The notes beneath the pieces were generated by a model that had not been told where the DNA came from, ran no database searches, and was given only the letters and a program-made list of their open reading frames with translations. Positions 38,709 to 53,900 of a DNA stretch of 64,000 nt are shown piece after piece. The stretch spans positions 61,106-125,105 of the forward strand of contig JAPYXD010000414.1 in assembly GCA_030998225.1 (NCBI GenBank), read 5' to 3'. The position numbers were made by a program, and so were the translations under genes. This DNA is from Diplolepis rosae. Taxonomy: Eukaryota > Arthropoda > Insecta > Hymenoptera > Diplolepididae. Within the stretch, counting starts at the first letter, position 1. Each line of letters opens with the position of its first letter.

Positions 38709-41700
38709 GGCGACAAATGGTGACATTTTTAAATTTGACTTTTCGAATATACGCAAACGCCATTGAATGTAAATTGAGATTTTATTTTACTTCATACTTA
38801 ATCTGACATACACTATTCGATACTCAGAAATTTACATTTCTCAATTAATAATACATGAAGTGAAGAACTGATCAAATGTAGGTTGTTGACTATGACGTAA
38901 ATCATGTTTATCGGCGCGCTGAGTGACAATCACCAAACATTTCCAAAAACGTGATATGTTTCAAAAAGACTATAAAAGTAGCCGGAACTGTATGTTGCAA
39001 ACGGCTTTTCTGCTAGAAAACAATGTCAGTGAAATTTAATTTGAACTGTTGATTCGTTGCGAAGAAATACAATGTTATTTTTTGAATTGGGGTTTTTCGA
39101 TTTATTCTTTTATAACTTTATTCAGTTTTTATATGCGCTTTTCATATTCATTCTTCGACAAATGCTAAGATTTGTAAATTTGACTTTTCGAGCATATGCA
39201 TACGCCATTGAATGTAAATTCAGATTTTATGATACTACATGCTTAATCTGACATACACTATTCGACAATCTGAAATTTACATTTCGCAATTAATAATACA
39301 TTAAATGAAGACCTGATCAAATGTAGGTTGTTGAATATGACGTAATTCATGTTTATAGGCGCGCTGAATGACAATCACCAACGATTTCCAAAAACGTGAT
39401 ATGTTTCAAAAGGACTATAAAAGTAGCCGGAACGATAAATACTATATTTTGCAAACGGCCTTTTTACTAGAAAACAATGTAAGTGAAATTTAATTTAAAA
39501 TGTTGATTCGTTGCGAAGAAATACAATGTTATTTTTTGAAATGGGGTTTTTCCATTTATTCATTTATAACTTTATTCAGTTTTTATATGTGCTTTTCATA
39601 TTCATTCTTCGACAAATGCTAAGATTTGTAAATTTGACTTTTCGAGCATATGCATACGACATTGCATGTAAATTGAGATTTTATGATACTACATGCTTAA
39701 TCTGACATGCACTATTCGATAATCTGAAATTTACATTTCTCAATTAATAATACATGAAGTGAAGAACTGATCAAATCAAGGTTGTTGAATTTGACCTAAA
39801 TCATGTTTATAGACGCGCTGAGTGACAGTCACCAACGATTTCCGAAAACGTGATATGTTTCAAAAAGACCTTAAAAGTAGCCGTAACGATAAATAGTATA
39901 TGCTGCAAACGGCTTTTCTGTTAGAAAACAATATTAGTGTAATTTAATTTAAACTGCTGATTCGCTGCGAAGAAATACAATGTTATTTTTTGAAATGGGG
40001 TTTTTCGATTTATTATTTTATAACATTATTCAGTTTTTATATGCGCTTTTCATATTCATTCTGCGACAAACACTAACATTTGCAAATTCGACTTTTCGAA
40101 TGTATGCAAACGACATTGAATGTAAATAGAGATTTAATGATACTACATGCTTAATCTGGCATGCACTATTCGAGAATCTGAAATTTACATTTCTCAATTA
40201 ATAAGACATTAAGTAAAGAACTGATCAAATCAAGGTTGTTGAATTTGACCTAAATCATGTTTATAGACGCGCTGAATGACAGTCACCAACGATTTCCGAA
40301 AACGTGATATGTTTCAAAAAGTCCATAAAAGTAGCCGTAACGATAAATAGTATATGCTGCAAACGGCTTTTCTGTTAGAAAACAATATTAGTGTAATTTA
40401 ATTTAAACAGTTGATTCGCTGCGAAGAAATACAATGTTATTTTTTGAAATGGGGTTTTTCGATTTATTCTTTTATAACTTTATTCAGTTTTTATATGTGC
40501 TTTTCATATTCATTCTGCGACAAACACTAACATTTGCAAATTCGACTTTTCGAATATATGCAAACGACATTGAATGTAAATAGAGATTTAATGATACTAC
40601 ATACTTAATCAGACATGCACTATTCGATAATCAGAAATTTACATTTCTGAATTTAATAAATTGAGTGAAGAACTGATAAAATGTAGGTTGTTGACTTTCA
40701 CGTAAATCATGTTCATAGACGCGCTGAATGACAATCACCAACGATTTCCAAAAACGTGATATGTTTCAAAAAGACTATAAAAGTAGCCGGAACTGTATGT
40801 TGCAAACGGCTTTTCTGCTAGAAAACAATGTTAGTGAAATTTAATTTAAACTGTTGATTCGTTGCGCAGAAATACAATGTTATTTTTTGAAATGGGGTTT
40901 TTCGATTTATTCATTTATAACTTTATTCAGTTTTTATATGTGCTTTTCATATTCATTCTTCGACAAATGCTAACATTTGTAAATTTGACTTTTCGAATAT
41001 ATGCAAACGCCATTGAATGTAAATTGAGATTTTATTTTACTTCATACTTAATCTGACATACACTATTCGATACTCAGAAATTTACATTTCTCAATTCAAT
41101 GAATTGAGTGAAGAACTGATAAAATGTAGGTTGTTGACTTTCACGTAAATCATGTTCATAGACGCGCTGAATGACAATCACCAACGATTTCCAAAAACGT
41201 GATATGTTTCAAAAAGACTATAAAAGTAGCCGGAACTGTATGTTGCAAACGGCTTTTCTGCTAGAAAACAATGTTAGTGAAATTTAATTTAAACTGTTGA
41301 TTCGTTGCGCAGAAATACAATGTTATTTTTTGAAATGGGGTTTTTCGATTTATTCTTTAATAACTTTATTCAGTTTTTATACATGCTTTTCATATTCATT
41401 CTGCGACAAATGCTAACATTTGTAAATTTGACTTTTCTAGCATATGCATACGCAATTGAATGTAAATTGAGATTTTATTTTACTACATACTTAATCTGAC
41501 ATACACTATTCGACAATCTGAAATTTACATTTCGCAATTAATAATACATTAAGTGAAGACCTGATCAAATGTAGGTTGTTGAATTTGACGTAATTCATGT
41601 TTATAGGCGCGCTGAATGACAATCACAAAACATTTCCAAAAACGTGACATGTTTCAAAAAGACTATAAAAGTAGCCGGAACTGTATGGTGCAATCGGCTT

Positions 41701-44700
41701 TTCTGCTAGAAAACAATGTTAGTGAAATTTAATTTAAACTGTTGATTCGTTGCGAAGAAATACAATGTTATTTTTTGAAATGGGGTTTTTCTATTTATTC
41801 TGTTATAATTTTATTCAGTTTTTATATGTGCTTTTCATATTCATTCGGCGACAAATGGTGACATTTTTAAATTTGACTTTTCGAATATACGCAAACGCCA
41901 TTGAATGTAAATTGAGATTTTATTTTACATCATACTTAATCTGACATACACTATTCGATACTCAGAAATTTACATTTCTCAATTAATAATACATGAAGTG
42001 AAGAACTGATCAAATGTAGGTTGTTGACTATGACGTAAATCATGTTTATCGGCACGCTGAGTGACAATCACCAAACATTTCCAAAAACGTGATATGTTTC
42101 ATAAAGACCATAAAAGTAGCCGGAACTGTATGTTGCAAACGGCTTTTCTTCTAGAAAACAATGTCAGTGAAATTTAATTTGAACTGTTGATTCGTTGCGC
42201 AGAAATACAATGTTATTTTTTGAAATGGGGTTTTTCGATTTATTCTTTTATAACTTTATTCAGTTTTTATATGTGCTTTTCATATTCATTCTTCGACAAA
42301 TGCTAAGATTTGTAAATTTGACTTTTCGAGCATATGCAGACGCCATTCAATGTAAATTCAGATTTTATGATACTACATGCTTAATCTGACATACACTATT
42401 CGACAATCTGAAATTTACATTTCGCAATTAATAATACATTAAGTGAAGACCTGATCAAATGTAGGTTGTTGAATTTGACGTAATTCATGTTTATAGGCGC
42501 GCTGAATGACAATCACCAACGATTTCCAAAAACGTGCTATGTTTCAAAAGGACTATAAATGTAGCCGGAACGATAAATACTATATTTTGCAAACGGCCTT
42601 TTTACTAGAAAACAATGTAAGTGAAATTTAATTTAAAATGTTGATTCGTTGCGAAGAAATACAATGTTATTTTTTGAAATGGGGTTTTTCCATTTATTCA
42701 TTTATAACTTTATTCAGTTTTTATATGTGCTTTTCATATTCATTCTTCGACAAATGCTAAGATTTGTAAATTTGACTTTTCGAGCATACGCATACGCCAT
42801 TGAATGTAAATTCAGATTTTATGATACTACATGCTTAATCTGACATGCACTATTCGATAATCTGAAATTTACATTTCTCAATTAATAATACATGAAGTGA
42901 AGAACTGATCAAATGTAGGTTGTTGACCATGACGTAAATCATGTTTATCGGCGCGCTGAATGACAATCACCAACGATTTCCAAAAACGTGATATGTTTCT
43001 AAAAGACTATGAAAGTAGCCGGAACTGTATGTTGCAAACGGCTTTTCTGCTAGAAAACAATGTTAGTGAAATTTAATTTAAAATGTTGATTCGTTGCGAA
43101 GAAATACAATGTTATTTTTTGAAATGGGGTTTTTCCATTTATTCATTTATAACTTTATTCAGTTTTTATATGTGCTTTTCATATTCATTCTTCGACAAAT
43201 GCTAAGATTTGTAAATTTGACTTTTCGAGCATACGCATACGCCATTGAATGTAAATTCAGATTTTATGATACTAAATGCTTAATCTAACATACACTATTC
43301 GACAATCTGAAATTTACATTTCGCAATTAAAAATACATTAAGTGAAGACCTGATCAAATGTAGGTTGTTGAATTTGACGTAATTCATGTTTATCGGCACG
43401 CTGAATGACAATCACCAACGATTTCCAAAAACGTGATATGTTTCTAAAAGACTATGAAAGTAGCCGGAACTGTATGTTGCAAACGGCTTTTCTGCTAGAA
43501 AACAATGTTAGTGAAATTTAATTTAAACTGTTGATTCGTTGCGAAGAAATACAATGTTATTTTTTGAAATGGGGTTTTTCTATTTATTCTGTTATAATTT
43601 TATTCAGTTTTTATATGTGCTTTTCATATTCATTCGGCGACAAATGGTGACATTTTTAAATTTGACTTTTCGAATATACGCAAACGCCATTGAATGTAAA
43701 TTGAGATTTTATTTTACTTCATACTTAATCTGACATACACTATTCGATACTCAGAAATTTACATTTCTCAATTAATAATACATGAAGTGAAGAACTGATC
43801 AAATGTAGGTTGTTGACTATGACGTAAATCATGTTTATCGGCGCGCTGAGTGACAATCACCAAACATTTCCAAAAACGTGATATGTTTCAAAAAGACTAT
43901 AAAAGTAGCCGGAACTGTATGTTGCAAACGGCTTTTCTGCTAGAAAACAATGTTAGTGAAATTTAATTTAAAATGTTGATTCGTTGCGAAGAAATACAAT
44001 GTTATTTTTTGAAATGGGGTTTTTCCATTTATTCATTTATAACTTTATTCAGTTTTTATATGTGCTTTTCATATTCATTCTTCGACAAATGCTAAGATTT
44101 GTAAATTTGACTTTTCGAGCATACGCATACGCCATTGAATGTAAATTGAGATTTTATGATACTACATGCTTAATCTGACATACACTATTCGACAATCTGA
44201 AATTTACATTTCGCAATTAATAATACATTAAGTGAAGACCTGATCAAATGTAGGTTGTTGAATTTGACGTAATTCATGTTTATCGGCGCGCTGAATGACA
44301 ATCACCAACGATGTCCAAAAACGTGATATGTTTCAAAAAAAGACTATAAAAGTAGCCGGAACGATAAATACTGTATGGTGCAAGCGGCTTTTCTGCTAGA
44401 AAACAATGTTAGTGAAATTTAATTTAAACTGTTGATTCGTTGCGAAGAAATACAATGTTATTTTTTGAAACGGGGTTTTTCGATTTATTCTTTTATAACT
44501 TTATTCAGTTTTTATATGTGCTTTTCATATTCATTCTGCGACAAACACTAACATTTGCAAATTCGACTTTTCGAATATATGCAAACGACATTGAATGTAA
44601 ATAGAGATTTAATGATACTACATACTTAATCAGACATGCACTATTCGATAATCAGAAATTTACATTTCTGAATTTAATAAATTGAGTGAAGAACTGATAA

Positions 44701-44970
44701 AATGTAGGTTGTTGACTTTCACGTAAATCATGTTCATAGACGCGCTGAATGACAATCACCAACGATTTCCGAAAACGTGATATGGTTCAAAAAGACTATA
44801 AAAGTAGCCGGAACTGTATGTTGCAAACGGCTTTTCTGCTAGAAAACAATGTTAGTGAAATTTAATTTAAACTGTTGATTCGTTGCGAAGAAATACAATG
44901 TTATTTTTTGAAATGGGGTTTTTCTATTTATTCTGTTATAATTTTATTCAGTTTTTATATGTGCTTTTCA
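38709..44970 (+). repeat. 14-monomer higher-order repeat, copy 2
   Basis: Tandem partner of the preceding block at +6,259 bp. After a 12-bp longer unit at 43,984, caused by an AAAAAA run and a longer loop, the offset becomes 6,271 bp (38,612 versus 44,883). Similarity in order is lost after that unit: 39,057 is a TTGAATTGG-type unit, while 45,328 is a different subtype. The two copies are nearly identical by eye, so the duplication is recent relative to monomer divergence. Confidence 0.83.
40419..40861 (+). repeat. TAG-subfamily monomer of array 2 (representative)
   Basis: One of eight units (29,225, 31,011, 33,706, 34,160, 38,169, 39,965, 40,419 and 44,440) that share AATGTAAATAGAGATTTAATG, usually with CAAACACTAACATTTGCAAATTCG. 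Many also have a TTTAATAAATTGAG segment and TTCACGTAAATCATGTTCATAG. The TAG interrupts the 59-codon frame that is open in most other units. This subfamily tends to occur as neighbours (33,706 and 34,160; 39,965 and 40,419). Confidence 0.8.
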
Positions 44971-47900
44971 TATTCATTCGGCGACAAATGGTGACATTTT
45001 TAAATTTGACTTTTCGAATATACGCAAACGCCATTGAATGTAAATTGAGATTTTATTTTACTTCATACTTAATCTGACATACACTATTCGATACTCAGAA
45101 ATTTACATTTCTCAATTAATAATACATGAAGTGAAGAACTGATCAAATGTAGGTTGTTGACTATGACGTAAATCATGTTTATCGGCGCGCTGAGTGACAA
45201 TCACCAAACATTTCCAAAAACGTGATATGTTTCAAAAAGACTATAAAAGTAGCCGGAACTGTATGTTGCAAACGGCTTTTCTGCTGGAAAACAATGTCAG
45301 TGAAATTTAATTTAAACTGTTGATTCCTTGCGAAGAAATACAATGTTATTTTTTGAAATGGGGTTTTTCGATTTATCCATTTATAACTTTATTCAGTTTT
45401 TATATGTGCTTTTCATATTCATTCTTCGACAAATGCTAACATTTGTAAATTTGACTTTTCGAATATACGCAAACGTCATTGAATGTAAATTGAGATTTTA
45501 TTTTACTACATACTTAATCTGACATACACTATTCGACAATCTGAAATTTACATTTCGCAATTAATAATACATTAAGTGAAGACCTGATCAAATGTAGGTT
45601 GTTGAATTTGACGTAATTCATGTTTATAGGCGCGCTGAATGACAATCACGAACGATTTCCAAAAACGTGATATGTTTCAAAAGGACTATAAAAGTAGCCG
45701 GAACTGTATGGTGCAATCGGCTTTTCTGCTAGAAAACAATGTTAGTGAAATTTAATTTAAACTGTTGATTCGTTGCGAAGAAATACAATGTTATTTTTTG
45801 AATTGGGGTTTTTCGATTTATTCTTTTATAACTTTATTCAGTTTTTATATGTGCTTTTCATATTGATTCTTCGACAAATGCTAAGATTTGTAAATTTGAC
45901 TTTTCGAGTATATGCATACGACATTGAATGTAAATTGAGATTTTATGATACTACATGCTTAATCTGACATGCACTATTCGATAATCTGAAATTTACATTT
46001 CTGAATTAATAATACATGAAGTGAAGAACTGATCAAATGTAGGTTGTTGAATTTGACGTAAATCATGTTTATAGGCGCGCTGAATGACAATCACCAACGA
46101 TTTCCAAAAACGTGATATGTTTCAAAAAGACTATAAAAGTAGCCGGAACTGTATGGTGCAAACGGCTTTTCTACTAGAAAACAATGTTAGTGAAATTTAA
46201 TTTAAACTGTTGATTCGTTGCGAAGAAATACAATGTTATTTTTTGAAACGGGGTTTTTCGATTTATTTATTTATAACTTTATTCAGTTTTTATATGTGCT
46301 TTTCATATTCATTCTTCGACAAATGCTAAGATTTGTAAATTTGACTTTTCGAGTATATGCATACGCCATTGAATGTAAATTCAGATTTTATGATACTACA
46401 TGCTTAATCTGACATGCACTATTCGATAATCTGAAATTTACATTTCGCAATTAATAATACATTAAGTGAAGAACTGATCAAATGTAGGTTGTTGAATTTG
46501 ACGTAAATCATGTTTATCGGCGCGCTGAATGACAATCACCAACGATTTCCAAAAACGTGATATGTTTCAAAAAGACTATGAAAGTAGCCGGAACTGTATG
46601 TTGGAAACGGCTTTTCTGCTAGAAAACAATGTTAGTGAAATTTAATTTAAACTGTTGATTCGTTGCGAAGAAATACAATGTTATTTTTTGAAATGGGGTT
46701 TTTCTATTTATTCTGTTATAATTTTATTCAGTTTTTATATGTGCTTTTCATATTCAGTCTGCGACAAATGGTGACATTTGTAAATTTGACTTTTCGAATA
46801 TACGCAAACGCCATTGAATGTAAATTGATATTTTATTTTACTTCTTACTTAATCTGACATACACTATTCGATACTCAGAAATTTACATTTCTCAATTCAA
46901 TGAATTGAGTGAAGAACTGATAATATGTAGGTTGTTGACTTTCACGTAAATCATGATCATAGACGCGCTGAATGACAATCACCAACGATTTCCAAAAACG
47001 TGATATGTTTCAAAAAGACTATAAAAGTAGCCGGAACTGTATGTTGCAAACGGCTTTTCTGCTAGAAAACAATGTTAGTGAAATTTAATTTAAACTGTTG
47101 ATTCGTTGCGCAGAAATACAATGTTATTTTTTGAAATGGGGTTTTTCGATTTATTCTTTAATAACTTTATTCAGTTTTTATATATGCTTTTCATATTCAT
47201 TCTTCGACAAATGCTAAGATTTGTAAATTTGACTTTTCGAGCATATGCATACGCCATTGAATGTAAATTCAGATTTTATGATACTACATGCTTAATCTGA
47301 CATACACTATTCGACAATCTGAAATTTACATTTCGCAATTAATAATACATTAAGTGAAGACCTGATCAAATGTAGGTTGTTGAATTTGACGTAATTCATG
47401 TTTATAGGCGCGCTGAATGACAATCACCAACGATTTCCAAAAACGTGATATGTTTCAAAAGGACTATAAATGTAGCCGGAACGATAAATACTATATTTTG
47501 CAAACGGCCTTTTTACTTGAAAACAATGTAAGTGAAATTTAATTTAAAATGTTGATTCGTTGCGATGAAATACAATGTTATTTTTTGAAATGGGGTTTTT
47601 CCATTTATTCATTTATAACTTTATTCAGTTTTTATATGTGCTTTTCATATTCATTCTTCGACAAATGCTAAGATTTGTAAATTTGACTTTTCGAGCATAT
47701 GCATACGCCATTGAATGTAAATTCAGATTTTATGATACTACATGCTTAATCTGACATACACTATACGACAATCTGAAATTTACATTTCGCAATTAATAAT
47801 ACATTAAGTGAAGACCTGATCAAATGTAGGTTGTTGAATTTGACGTAATTCATGTTTATAGGCGCGCTGAATGACAATCACCAACGATTTCCAAAAACGT

Positions 47901-50900
47901 GATATGTTTCAAAAGGACTATAAAAGTAGCCGGAACGATAAATACTATATTGTGCAAACGGCTTTTCTACTAGAAAACAATGTAAGTGAAATTTAATTTA
48001 AAATGTTGATTCGTTGCGATGAAATACAATGTTATTTTTTAAAATGGGGTTTTTCCATTTATTCATTTATAACTTTATTCAGTTTTTATATGTGCTTTTC
48101 ATATTCATTCTTCGACAAATGCTAAGATTTGTAAATTTGACTTTTCGAGCATATGCATACGCCATTGAATGTAAATTGAGATTTTATGATACTACATGCT
48201 TAATCTGACATGCACTATTCGATAATCTGAAATTTACATTTCTCAATTAATAATACATGAAGTGAAGAACTGATCAAATGTAGGTTGTTGAATTTGACGT
48301 AAATCATGTTTATAGGCGCGCTGAATGACAATCACGAACGATTTCCAAAAACGTGATATGTTTCAAAAAGACTATAAAAGTAGCCGGAACGATAAATACT
48401 ATATTGTGCAAACGGCTTTTCTACTAGAAAACAATGTTAGTGAAATTTAATTTAAACTGTTGATTCGTTGCGAAGAAATACAATGTTATTTTTTGAAATG
48501 GGGTTTTTCGATTTATTCATTTATAACTTTATTCAGTTTTTATATGTGCTTTTCATATTCATTCTTCGACAAATGCTAAGATTTGTAAATTTGACTTTTC
48601 GAGCATATGCATACGCCATTGAATGTAAATTCAGATTTTATGATACTACATGCTTAATCTGACATGCACTATTCGATAATCTGAAATTTACATTTCTCAA
48701 TTAATAATACATGAAGTGAAGAACTGATCAAATGTAGGTTGTTGACTATGACGTAAATCATGTTTATCGGCGCGCTGAGTGACAATCACCAAACATTTCC
48801 AAAAACGTGATATGTTTCAAAAAGACCATAAAAGTAGCCGGAACTGTATGTTGCAAACGGCTTTTCTGCTAGAAAACAATGTCAGTGAAATTTAATTTGA
48901 ACTGTTGATTCGTTGCGAAGAAATACAATGTTATTTTTTGAATTGGGGTTTTTCGATTTATTCTTTTATAACTTTATTCAGTTTTTATATGCGCTTTTCA
49001 TATTCATTCTTCGACAAATGCTAAGATTTGTAAATTTGACTTTTTGAGCATATGCATACGCCATTGAATGTAAATTCAGATTTTATGATACTACATGCTT
49101 AATCGGACATACACTATTCGACAATCTGAAATTTACATTTCGCAATTAATAATACATTAAGTGAAGACCTGATCAAATGTAGGTTGTTGAATTTGACGTA
49201 ATTCATGTTTATAGGCGCGCTGAATGACAATCACCAACGATTTCCAAAAACGTGATATGTTTCAAAAGGACTATAAAAGTAGCCGGAACGATAAATACTA
49301 TATTGTGCAAACGGCTTTTCTACTAGAAAACAATGTAAGTGAAATTTAATTTAAAATGTTGATTCGTTGCGAAGAAATACAATGTTATTTTTTGAAATGG
49401 GGTTTTTCCATTTATTCATTTATAACTTTATTCAGTTTTTATATGTGCTTTTCATATTCATTCTTCGACAAATGCTAAGATTTGTAAATTTGACTTTTCG
49501 AGCATATGCATACGCCATTGAATGTAAATTCAGATTTTATGATACTACATGCTTAATCTGACATGCACTATTCGATAATCTGAAATTTACATTTCTCAAT
49601 TAATAATACATGAAGTGAAGAACTGATCAAATGTAGGTTGTTGACCATGACGTAAATCATGTTTATCGGCGCGCTGAGTGACAATCACCAAACATTTCCA
49701 AAAACGTGATATGTTTCAAAAAGACTATAAAAGTAGCCGGAACTGTATGTTGCAAACGGCTTTTCTGCTAGAAAACAATGTCAGTGAAATTTAATTTGAA
49801 ATGTTGATTCGCTGCGAAGAAATACAATGTTATTTTTTGAATTGGTGTTTTTCGATTTATTCTTTTATAACTTTATTCAGTTTTTATATGCGCTTTTCAT
49901 ATTCATTCTTCGACAAATGCTAAGATTTGTAAATTTGACTTTTCGAGCATATGCATACGCCATTGAATGTAAATTCAGATTTTATGATACTACATGCTTA
50001 ATCTGACATGCACTATTCGATAATCTGAAATTTACATTTCTCAATTAATAATACATGAAGTGAAGAACTGATCAAATGTAGGTTGTTGAATTTGACGTAA
50101 TTCATGTTTATAGGCGCGCTGAATGACAATCACCAACGATTTCCAAAAACGTGATATGTTTCAAAAAGACTATAAAAGTAGCCGGAACGATAAATACTAT
50201 ATTGTGCAAACGGCTTTTCTACTAGAAAACAATGTTAGTGAAATTTAATTTAAACTGTTGATTCGTTGCGAAGAAATACAATGTTATTTTTTGAAATGGG
50301 GTTTTTCCATTTATTCATTTATAACTTTATTCAGTTTTTATATGTGCTTTTCATATTCATTCTTCGACAAATGCTAAGATTTGTAAATTTGACTTTTTGA
50401 GCATATGCATACGCCATTGAATGTAAATTCAGATTTTATGATACTACATGCTTAATCGGACATACACTATTCGACAATCTGAAATTTACATTTCGCAATT
50501 AATAATACATTAAGTGAAGACCTGATCAAATGTAGGTTGTTGAATTTGACGTAATTCATGTTTATAGGCGCGCTGAATGACAATCACCAACGATTTCCAA
50601 AAACGTGATATGTTTCAAAAAGACTATAAAAGTAGCCGGAACGATAAATACTATATTGTGCAAACGGCTTTTCTACTAGAAAACAATGTTAGTGAAATTA
50701 AATTTAAACTGTTGATTCGTTGCGAAGAAATACAATGTTATTTTTTGAATTGGGGTTTTTCGATTTATTCTTTTATAACTTTATTCAGTTTTTATATGCG
50801 CTTTTCATATTCATTCTTCGACAAATGCTAAGATTTGTAAATTTGACTTTTCGAGCATATGCATACGCCATTGAATGTAAATTCAGATTTTATGATACTA

Positions 50901-53900
50901 CATGCTTAATCTGACATGCACTATTCGATAATCTGAAATTTACATTTCTCAATTAATAATACATGAAGTGAAGAACTGATCAAATGTAGGTTGTTGAATT
51001 TGACGTAAATCATGTTTATAGGCGCGCTGAATGACAATCACGAACGATTTCCAAAAACGTGATATGTTTCAAAAAGACTATAAAAGTAGCCGGAACCATA
51101 AATACTATATTGTGCAAACGGCTTTTCTACTAGAAAACAATGTTAGTGAAATTTAATTTAAACTGTTGATTCGTTGCGAAGAAATACAATGTTATTTTTT
51201 GAAACGGGGTTTTTCGATTTATTCATTTATAACTTTATTCAGTTTTTATATGTGCTTTTCATATTCATTCTTCGACAAATGCTAAGATTTGTAAATTTGA
51301 CTTTTCGAGCATGTGCATACGCCATTGAATGTAAATTCAGATTTTATGATACTACATGCTTTATCTGACATACACTATACGACAATCTGAAATTTACATT
51401 TCGCAATTAATAATACATGAAGTGAAGAACTGATCAAATGTAGGTTGTTGAATTTGACGTAAATCATGTTTATAGGCGCGCTGAATGACAATCACCAACG
51501 ATTTCCAAAAACGTGATATGTTTCAAAAAGACTATAAAAGTAGCCGGAACTGTATGTTGCAAACGGCTTTTCTGCTAGAAAACAATGTTAGTGAAATTTA
51601 ATTTAAACTGTTGATTCGTTGCGCAGAAATACAATGTTATTTTTTGAAATGGGGTTTTTCGATTTATTCTTTAATAACTTTATTCAGTTTTTATATATGC
51701 TTTTCATATTCATTCTGCGACAAATGCTAACATTTGTAAATTTGACTTTTCGAATATACGCAAACGTCATTGAATGTAAATTGAGATTTTATTTTACTAC
51801 ATACTTAATCTGACATACACTATTCGACAATCTGAAATTTACATTTCGCAATTAATAATACATGAAGTGAAGAACTGATCAAATGTAGGTTGTTGACTAT
51901 GACGTAAATCATGTTTATAGGCGCGCTGAATGACAATCACCAACGATTTCCAAAAACGTGATATGTTTCAAAAGGACTATAAAAGTAGCCGGAACGATAA
52001 ATACTATATTGTGCAAACGGCTTTTCTACTAGAAAACAATGTAAGTGAAATTTAATTTAAAATGTTGATTCGTTGCGAAGAAATACAATGTTATTTTTTG
52101 AAATGGGGTTTTTCCATTTATTCATTTATAACTTTATTCAGTTTTTATATGTGCTTTTCATATTCATTCTTCGACAAATGCTAAGATTTGTAAATTTGAC
52201 TTTTCGAGCATATGCATACGCCATTGAATGTAAATTCAGATTTTATGATACTACATGCTTAATCTAACATACACTATTCGACAATCTGAAATTTACATTT
52301 CGCAATTAAAAATACATTAAGTGAAGACCTGATCAAATGTAGGTTGTTGAATTTGACGTAATTCATGTTTATCGGCACGCTGAATGACAATCACCAACGA
52401 TTTCCAAAAACGTGATATGTTTCTAAAAGACTATGAAAGTAGCCGGAACTGTATGTTGCAAACGGCTTTTCTGCTAGAAAACAATGTTAGTGAAATTTAA
52501 TTTAAACTGTTGATTCGTTGCGAAGAAATACAATGTTATTTTTTGAAATGGGGTTTTTCTATTTATTCTTTTATAACTTTATTCAGTTTTTATATGTGCT
52601 TTTCATATTCATTCTGCGACAAACACTAACATTTGTAAATTTGACTTTTCGAATATACGCAAACGCCATTGAATGTAAATTGAGATTTTATTTTACTTCA
52701 TACTTAATCTGACATACACTATTCGATACTCAGAAATTTACATTTCTCAATTAATAATACATGAAGTGAAGAACTGATCAAATGTAGGTTGTTGACTATG
52801 ACGTAAATCATGTTTATCGGCACGCTGAGTGACAATCACCAAACATTTCCAAAAACGTGATATGTTTCATAAAGACCATAAAAGTAGCCGGAACTGTATG
52901 TTGCAAACGGCTTTTCTTCTAGAAAACAATGTCAGTGAAATTTAATTTGAACTGTTGATTCGTTGCGAAGAAATACAATGTTATTTTTTGAATTGGGGTT
53001 TTTCGATTTATTCTTTTATAACTTTATTCAGTTTTTATATGCGCTTTTCATATTCATTCTTCGACAAATGCTAAGATTTGTAAATTTGACTTTTCGAGCA
53101 TATGCATACGACATTGCATGTAAATTGAGATTTTATGATACTACATGCTTAATCTGACATGCACTATTCGATAATCTGAAATTTACATTTCGCAATTAAT
53201 AATACATTAAGTGAAGACCTGATCAAATGTAGGTTGTTGAATGTGACGTAATTCATGTTTATAGGCGCGCTGAATGACAATCACCAACGATTTCCAAAAA
53301 CGTGATATGTTTCAAAAGGACTATAAAAGTAGCCGGAACGATAAATACTATATTGTGCAAACGGCTTTTCTACTAGAAAACAATGTAAGTGAAATTTAAT
53401 TTAAAATGTTGATTCGTTGCTAAGAAATACAATGTTATTTTTTGAATTGGGGTTTTCCGATTTATCCATTTATAACTTTATTCAGTTTTTATATGTGCTT
53501 TTCATATTCATTCTTCGACAAATGCTAAGATTTGTAAATTTGACTTTTCGAGCATATGCATACGCCATTGAATGTAAATTCAGATTTTATGATACTACAT
53601 GCTTAATCTGACATACACTATTCGACAATCTGAAATTTACATTTCGCAATTAATAATACATTAAGTGAAGAACTGATCAAATGTAGGTTGTTGAATTTGA
53701 CGTAAATCATGTTTATCGGCGCGCTGAATGACAATCACCAACGATTTCCAAAAACGTGATATGTTTCAAAAAGACTATAAAAGTAGCCGGAACTGTATGT
53801 TGCAAACGGCTTTTCTGCTAAAAAACAATGTCAGTGAAATTTAATTTGAACTGTTGATTCGTTGCGTAGAAATACAATTTTATTTTTTGAAATGGGTTTT

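Noticed and set aside
50577..50831. An 84-codon ATG frame spanning the promoter-like part of an array 2 unit
   Set aside because: It is longer than in other units only because one substitution (GAAATTAAATT instead of GAAATTTAATT) removes the usual TAA. The frame is closed in other units.
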